Assembly (NCBI RefSeq): GCF_004366635.1
Contig: NZ_SORN01000002.1
Location: 248,001-312,000 of the forward strand
Source of the DNA: Roseinatronobacter bogoriensis DSM 18756
Lineage (GTDB): Bacteria; Pseudomonadota; Alphaproteobacteria; Rhodobacterales; Rhodobacteraceae
Reading direction: 5' to 3'
Length of the DNA stretch: 64,000 nucleotides
The notes beneath the pieces were generated by a model, which saw only the letters and a program-made list of their open reading frames with translations, was not told the origin of the DNA and ran no database searches. Below, piece by piece: positions 61,303-64,000 of this stretch (within the stretch, counting starts at the first letter, position 1; each line of letters begins with the position of its first letter). The position numbers were made by a program, and so were the translations under genes.

Positions 61303-62238
61303 ATGAAGATCACGCTTAAACAACTGCTCTATTTCCGCGCCCTGGCCGAGGCGCGGAATTTCGGGCGCGCGGCTGAGATTGCCAATGTCACGCAGCCAGC
61401 ACTTTCCATGCAGATCAAAGAGTTGGAGGCCATTCTTGGCGTAACATTGGTGGAACGGCTGCCGCGCGATGTGCGCCTGACCCGCGAAGGGCGCACCGTG
61501 CTGGAGCGTGCAGAGCGCGTGCTGGCCGAAGCGATGGAACTGGAGGCGACAGCCCATCGTGAGAATCTGGGGGCCGCGCTGAATGTCGGGATGATCCCGA
61601 CAGTCGCGCCCTATCTGCTGGCCGGCACACTGGCGCGACTGCGCGCGGCCGATATTACCCGCGAACTTCGCCTGCGCGAAGCACAGACAACGGACCTGCT
61701 GTTGGCGCTGCGTGATGGCAGGCTGGATGCGGTTGTGCTGGCAGACCCGCCCCGCGCGCCGGACCTGTTTTCCGCGCCACTATTTGAAGATCGTTTTGTA
61801 CTGGCGGGATCGAAGGCGCGACTGGCGGCGCTTGGGACGACATCGGAAGTGCTGCGCCCGATGGCCTTGCGGCCTGAACATTTGCTGCTGCTGGATGAGG
61901 GGCATTGCCTTGCCGATCAGGCGCTTGAAGTCTGTAGTCTGGACCGCCGCCAGACGCGGCTTGACCTGGGCGCCTCGTCACTGGCCACGCTGTGCGGGTT
62001 GGTGGCGCAGGGCTTTGGGCTGACCTTTCTGCCGGAAATCGCCCTTCCGGCCGAAACTGCGGCAGCCCCGGACCTGCGCTTGCGCCGTTTTCAGCCCCCC
62101 GAACCCGCGCGCCAGCTTGCACTTGTGCGCAGACAGGCCAGCGAAGGCGGGGCATGGTTCAATGATCTTCACAACCATCTCTGTGCCGCCGGGCAAGACT
62201 TGCTGGCACGCGCACGCAGCGTGGCACCGCCCCTGTAG
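61303..62238 (+). CDS. oxyR: Hydrogen peroxide-responsive LysR regulator (OxyR)
   Basis: A 311-aa LysR-family activator. The N-terminal helix-turn-helix is LLYFRALAEARNFGRAAEIANVTQPALSMQIKELE in pieces. The regulatory domain has LLLLDEGHCLADQALEVCSL, with Cys202 and Cys211 at the nine-residue spacing of the redox pair of OxyR (Cys199 and Cys208 in E. coli), and GASSLATLCGLVAQGFGLTFLPE. It senses H2O2 and activates peroxide-defence genes. No katG is next to it. ATG 61303 has only a weak ribosome-binding site. Confidence 0.9.
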   Translation: MKITLKQLLYFRALAEARNFGRAAEIANVTQPALSMQIKELEAILGVTLVERLPRDVRLTREGRTVLERAERVLAEAMELEATAHRENLGAALNVGMIPTVAPYLLAGTLARLRAADITRELRLREAQTTDLLLALRDGRLDAVVLADPPRAPDLFSAPLFEDRFVLAGSKARLAALGTTSEVLRPMALRPEHLLLLDEGHCLADQALEVCSLDRRQTRLDLGASSLATLCGLVAQGFGLTFLPEIALPAETAAAPDLRLRRFQPPEPARQLALVRRQASEGGAWFNDLHNHLCAAGQDLLARARSVAPPL

Positions 62239-62306
62239 CGCATGATCTGTGCATGAGCATGCGGGCGGTCATGTGTGCACCGCATGGCTGACACCTACGC
62301 GCAACG

Positions 62307-62335
62307 TTGTTTTTCATTCCAACTGGGGCTATGTG
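62307..62335 (+). promoter_or_regulatory. Candidate promoter of lipA
   Basis: TTGTTT (62307-62312), a 17-base spacer and TATGTG (62330-62335) lie about 33 bases before the lipA start. A moderate sigma-70-type match only. Confidence 0.35.
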
Positions 62336-62367
62336 ACACTCAGCCAGCATCCAATGGAGGGGAAGCC

Positions 62368-63318
62368 TTGCGCGACTTGAAACTGCCCGAACAGCGCCAC
62401 CCGGAAAAGGCCCGCCGCCCTGTGCAGGCGCAGCCGAAGAAACCCGACTGGATTCGTGTCAAGGCACCCGGCGGCAAGGGCTATGCCGAAACCCACAAGA
62501 TCATGCGCGAGAACAAGCTGACAACGGTGTGCGAGGAAGCAGGCTGCCCCAATGTGGGCGAATGCTGGTCGCAAGGCCACGCCACCATGATGATCATGGG
62601 CGAGATCTGCACGCGGGGCTGCACATTTTGCAATGTCGCCACTGGCAAACCGCAGGATCTGGATGCGTTCGAACCGGGCCGGGTGGCCCATGCGGTCGAA
62701 AAGCTTGGGCTGAAACATGTGGTGATTACCTCAGTGGACCGCGATGATCTGGACGATGGCGGGGCCGAACATTTTGCCCAGACCATCCGCGCTGTGCGCC
62801 ATCGCAGCCCCGACACCACGATCGAGATCCTGACGCCTGACTTTCTGAAATGTGCGCCTTCGGTTCTGGAAGCCGTCGTCGCGGCCAAGCCCGATGTGTT
62901 CAACCATAATCTGGAAACCGTGCCGGGCCTTTATCCCGAAGTGCGCCCCGGTGCGCGCTATTTCCACAGCCTGCGCCTGCTGCAACGGGTCAAGGAACTG
63001 GACCCGACGATGTTCACCAAATCAGGCATCATGGTCGGGCTGGGCGAGGACCGGCAAGGCGTGCAACAAGTGATGGATGACATGCGCGCGGCTGATGTGG
63101 ATTTCATTACCATCGGCCAGTATCTGCAACCCACGCCGCGCCACCACCGCGTGGACCGTTTTGTCACACCTGACGAGTTCAAGGCTTATGAGAAAGCGGC
63201 ATGGGGCAAAGGGTTCATGATGGTTTCAGCCACCCCGCTGACACGCTCAAGCTACCACGCGGGCGATGACTTCGCGCGGTTGCGTGCCGCTCGCCTTGCT
63301 CAGGCGGCAGGTGCATGA
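62368..63318 (+). CDS. lipA: Lipoyl synthase
   Basis: A 316-aa radical-SAM enzyme that inserts two sulfurs into octanoyl-protein to form lipoyl groups. The auxiliary cluster motif is CEEAGCPNVGEC, the radical-SAM motif CTRGCTFC, and the C-terminal RSSYHAG supplies the serine ligand. TTG 62368 is chosen: GGAGGGG lies just ahead, and the resulting MRDLKLPEQRHPEKA is the normal N-terminus of the Rhodobacterales enzyme, while the longer frames are not conserved. Confidence 0.95.
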   Translation: MRDLKLPEQRHPEKARRPVQAQPKKPDWIRVKAPGGKGYAETHKIMRENKLTTVCEEAGCPNVGECWSQGHATMMIMGEICTRGCTFCNVATGKPQDLDAFEPGRVAHAVEKLGLKHVVITSVDRDDLDDGGAEHFAQTIRAVRHRSPDTTIEILTPDFLKCAPSVLEAVVAAKPDVFNHNLETVPGLYPEVRPGARYFHSLRLLQRVKELDPTMFTKSGIMVGLGEDRQGVQQVMDDMRAADVDFITIGQYLQPTPRHHRVDRFVTPDEFKAYEKAAWGKGFMMVSATPLTRSSYHAGDDFARLRAARLAQAAGA

Positions 63319-63350
63319 TGCAGGCTGCGGCGTGCGCTGCTCAGCGGCGG

Positions 63351-63372
63351 GAGTATTTGACGCAAGAAAATG
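63351..63372 (+). repeat. Intergenic 22-bp repeat element, copy 4
   Basis: Plus-strand GAGTATTT, GAC, GCAAGAAAATG, 33 bases after the lipA stop and about 85 bases before rpe. Differs from copy 3 by one base. Confidence 0.75.
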
Positions 63373-63456
63373 ATGGCACAGCCCCATAATGCGAGGCGTG
63401 CATTTCACCGTCGAGGCCGCTAAGAGACTGCAAAAGCCGATTCAGGAGTGTGCTTC

Positions 63457-64000
63457 ATGAGCTTTTCACGCGCAATCAAGATTGCCCCATCCATTCTGGC
63501 AGCCGATTTCGCCAATTTCGGCGCGGAATGCCGCGCAGTCGAGGATCAGGGCGCAGATTGGGTCCATGTCGATGTGATGGACGGGCATTTCGTCCCCAAC
63601 ATCACCTTTGGTCCAGCAACCTGTGCGGCGATCCGGCCCCATATCAGGGGCGTGATGGATGTGCACCTGATGATTGCTCCGGTGGACACGTATATCGAGG
63701 GGTTTGCAAAGGCAGGCGCTGATATCATCTCGGCGCATATCGAGGCCGGTCCGCATATTCACCGCACATTGCAGGCGATCCGGGTCAGCGGGGCAAAAGC
63801 CGGGTTGGCGATCAACCCTGGCACAGGGCTGGACGGGTTGGAAAACCTGCTGGACATGATTGATCTGGTTTGCGTGATGACCGTAAACCCCGGTTTTGGC
63901 GGACAGAGATTCATTGATATGAGCGATAAGGTCAAACGCCTGCGCGCCCTGATCGGGGCGCGGCCCATCCATATCGAGATTGATGGTGGCATGACACCTG
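63457..64000 (+). CDS. rpe: Ribulose-phosphate 3-epimerase (3' end outside window)
   Basis: The first 181 codons of a (beta/alpha)8 epimerase that interconverts ribulose-5-phosphate and xylulose-5-phosphate in the pentose phosphate and Calvin cycles. It opens IKIAPSILAADFANFGAE, then WVHVDVMDGHFVPNITFGP (metal-binding residues), DVHLMIAPVD and VMTVNPGFGGQRFI, and IEIDGGMTP just at the window end. AGGAG precedes ATG 63457. The gene continues beyond 64000. Confidence 0.96.
   Translation, partial: MSFSRAIKIAPSILAADFANFGAECRAVEDQGADWVHVDVMDGHFVPNITFGPATCAAIRPHIRGVMDVHLMIAPVDTYIEGFAKAGADIISAHIEAGPHIHRTLQAIRVSGAKAGLAINPGTGLDGLENLLDMIDLVCVMTVNPGFGGQRFIDMSDKVKRLRALIGARPIHIEIDGGMTP

Overview
The window is an ordinary, densely coded chromosomal segment of a GC-rich alphaproteobacterium, most likely a member of the Rhodobacterales. 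The evidence is the nuo operon with its lineage-type interspersed extra genes (DUF5337, DUF5333, a small lipoprotein), the nuoN-birA-coaX-rnj tail, and a BciA-type 8-vinyl reductase. BciA points to (bacterio)chlorophyll synthesis, so an anoxygenic phototroph is suggested, although no other photosynthesis gene lies in the window. No rRNA, tRNA, insertion sequence, prophage or CRISPR array was seen.

Layout, left to right. 1-5.6 kb: an unknown helical protein cut by the window edge, a 54-aa membrane protein, a CoxE-like VWA protein, a secreted DUF4168 protein with a strong terminator, two overlapping cyclophilins, and divergently pgk, a 71-aa membrane protein and an FtsB/DivIC-like protein. 5.6-10.8 kb: a regulatory gap, a small unknown protein, a copper-efflux operon (copA-cueR behind a CueR-type operator) and a photolyase/cryptochrome. 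10.8-20.2 kb: thiolase, RNase R, an operon of SGNH hydrolase-120-aa protein-dapE-GNAT, then lpxD, a flavin reductase-like protein and bciA. 20.2-25.5 kb: a TAXI-type TRAP transporter (fused permease and binding protein separated by a 13-bp-stem hairpin) and an M20 amidohydrolase; the upstream region carries three perfect palindromes. 25.6-27.7 kb: scpB, scpA, ribE. 27.9-32.4 kb: a capsule cluster (KpsS-like, OM export lipoprotein, KpsC-like).

32.5-52.3 kb (minus strand): respiratory complex I, nuoA to nuoN in canonical order, with five extra small genes, followed by birA, coaX and rnj in overlapping arrangement, so probably one very long transcription unit read from a promoter near 52.32 kb. 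One of the extra genes is a 41-codon reading frame fitted between nuoC and nuoD with 4-bp overlaps at both ends.

52.5-60.2 kb (minus strand): a leucine/isovalerate (liu-type) degradation operon: isovaleryl-CoA dehydrogenase, a LprI-like secreted protein, both methylcrotonyl-CoA carboxylase subunits, a glutathione S-transferase, HMG-CoA lyase and an enoyl-CoA hydratase, with a 20-bp perfect-arm palindrome just before the first gene. 60.3-64 kb (plus strand): nucleoside hydrolase, oxyR, lipA and the start of rpe.

No clearly novel multi-gene system was found. The most interesting items are small: the nuoC/nuoD micro-gene, a 22-bp intergenic repeat (GAGTATTT, 3 variable bases, GCAAGAAAATG) present four times, the operator-like palindromes, and accessory genes embedded in the nuo and liu operons. 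Start codons were re-chosen from ribosome-binding sites, overlaps and family N-termini where the longest frame looked too long.
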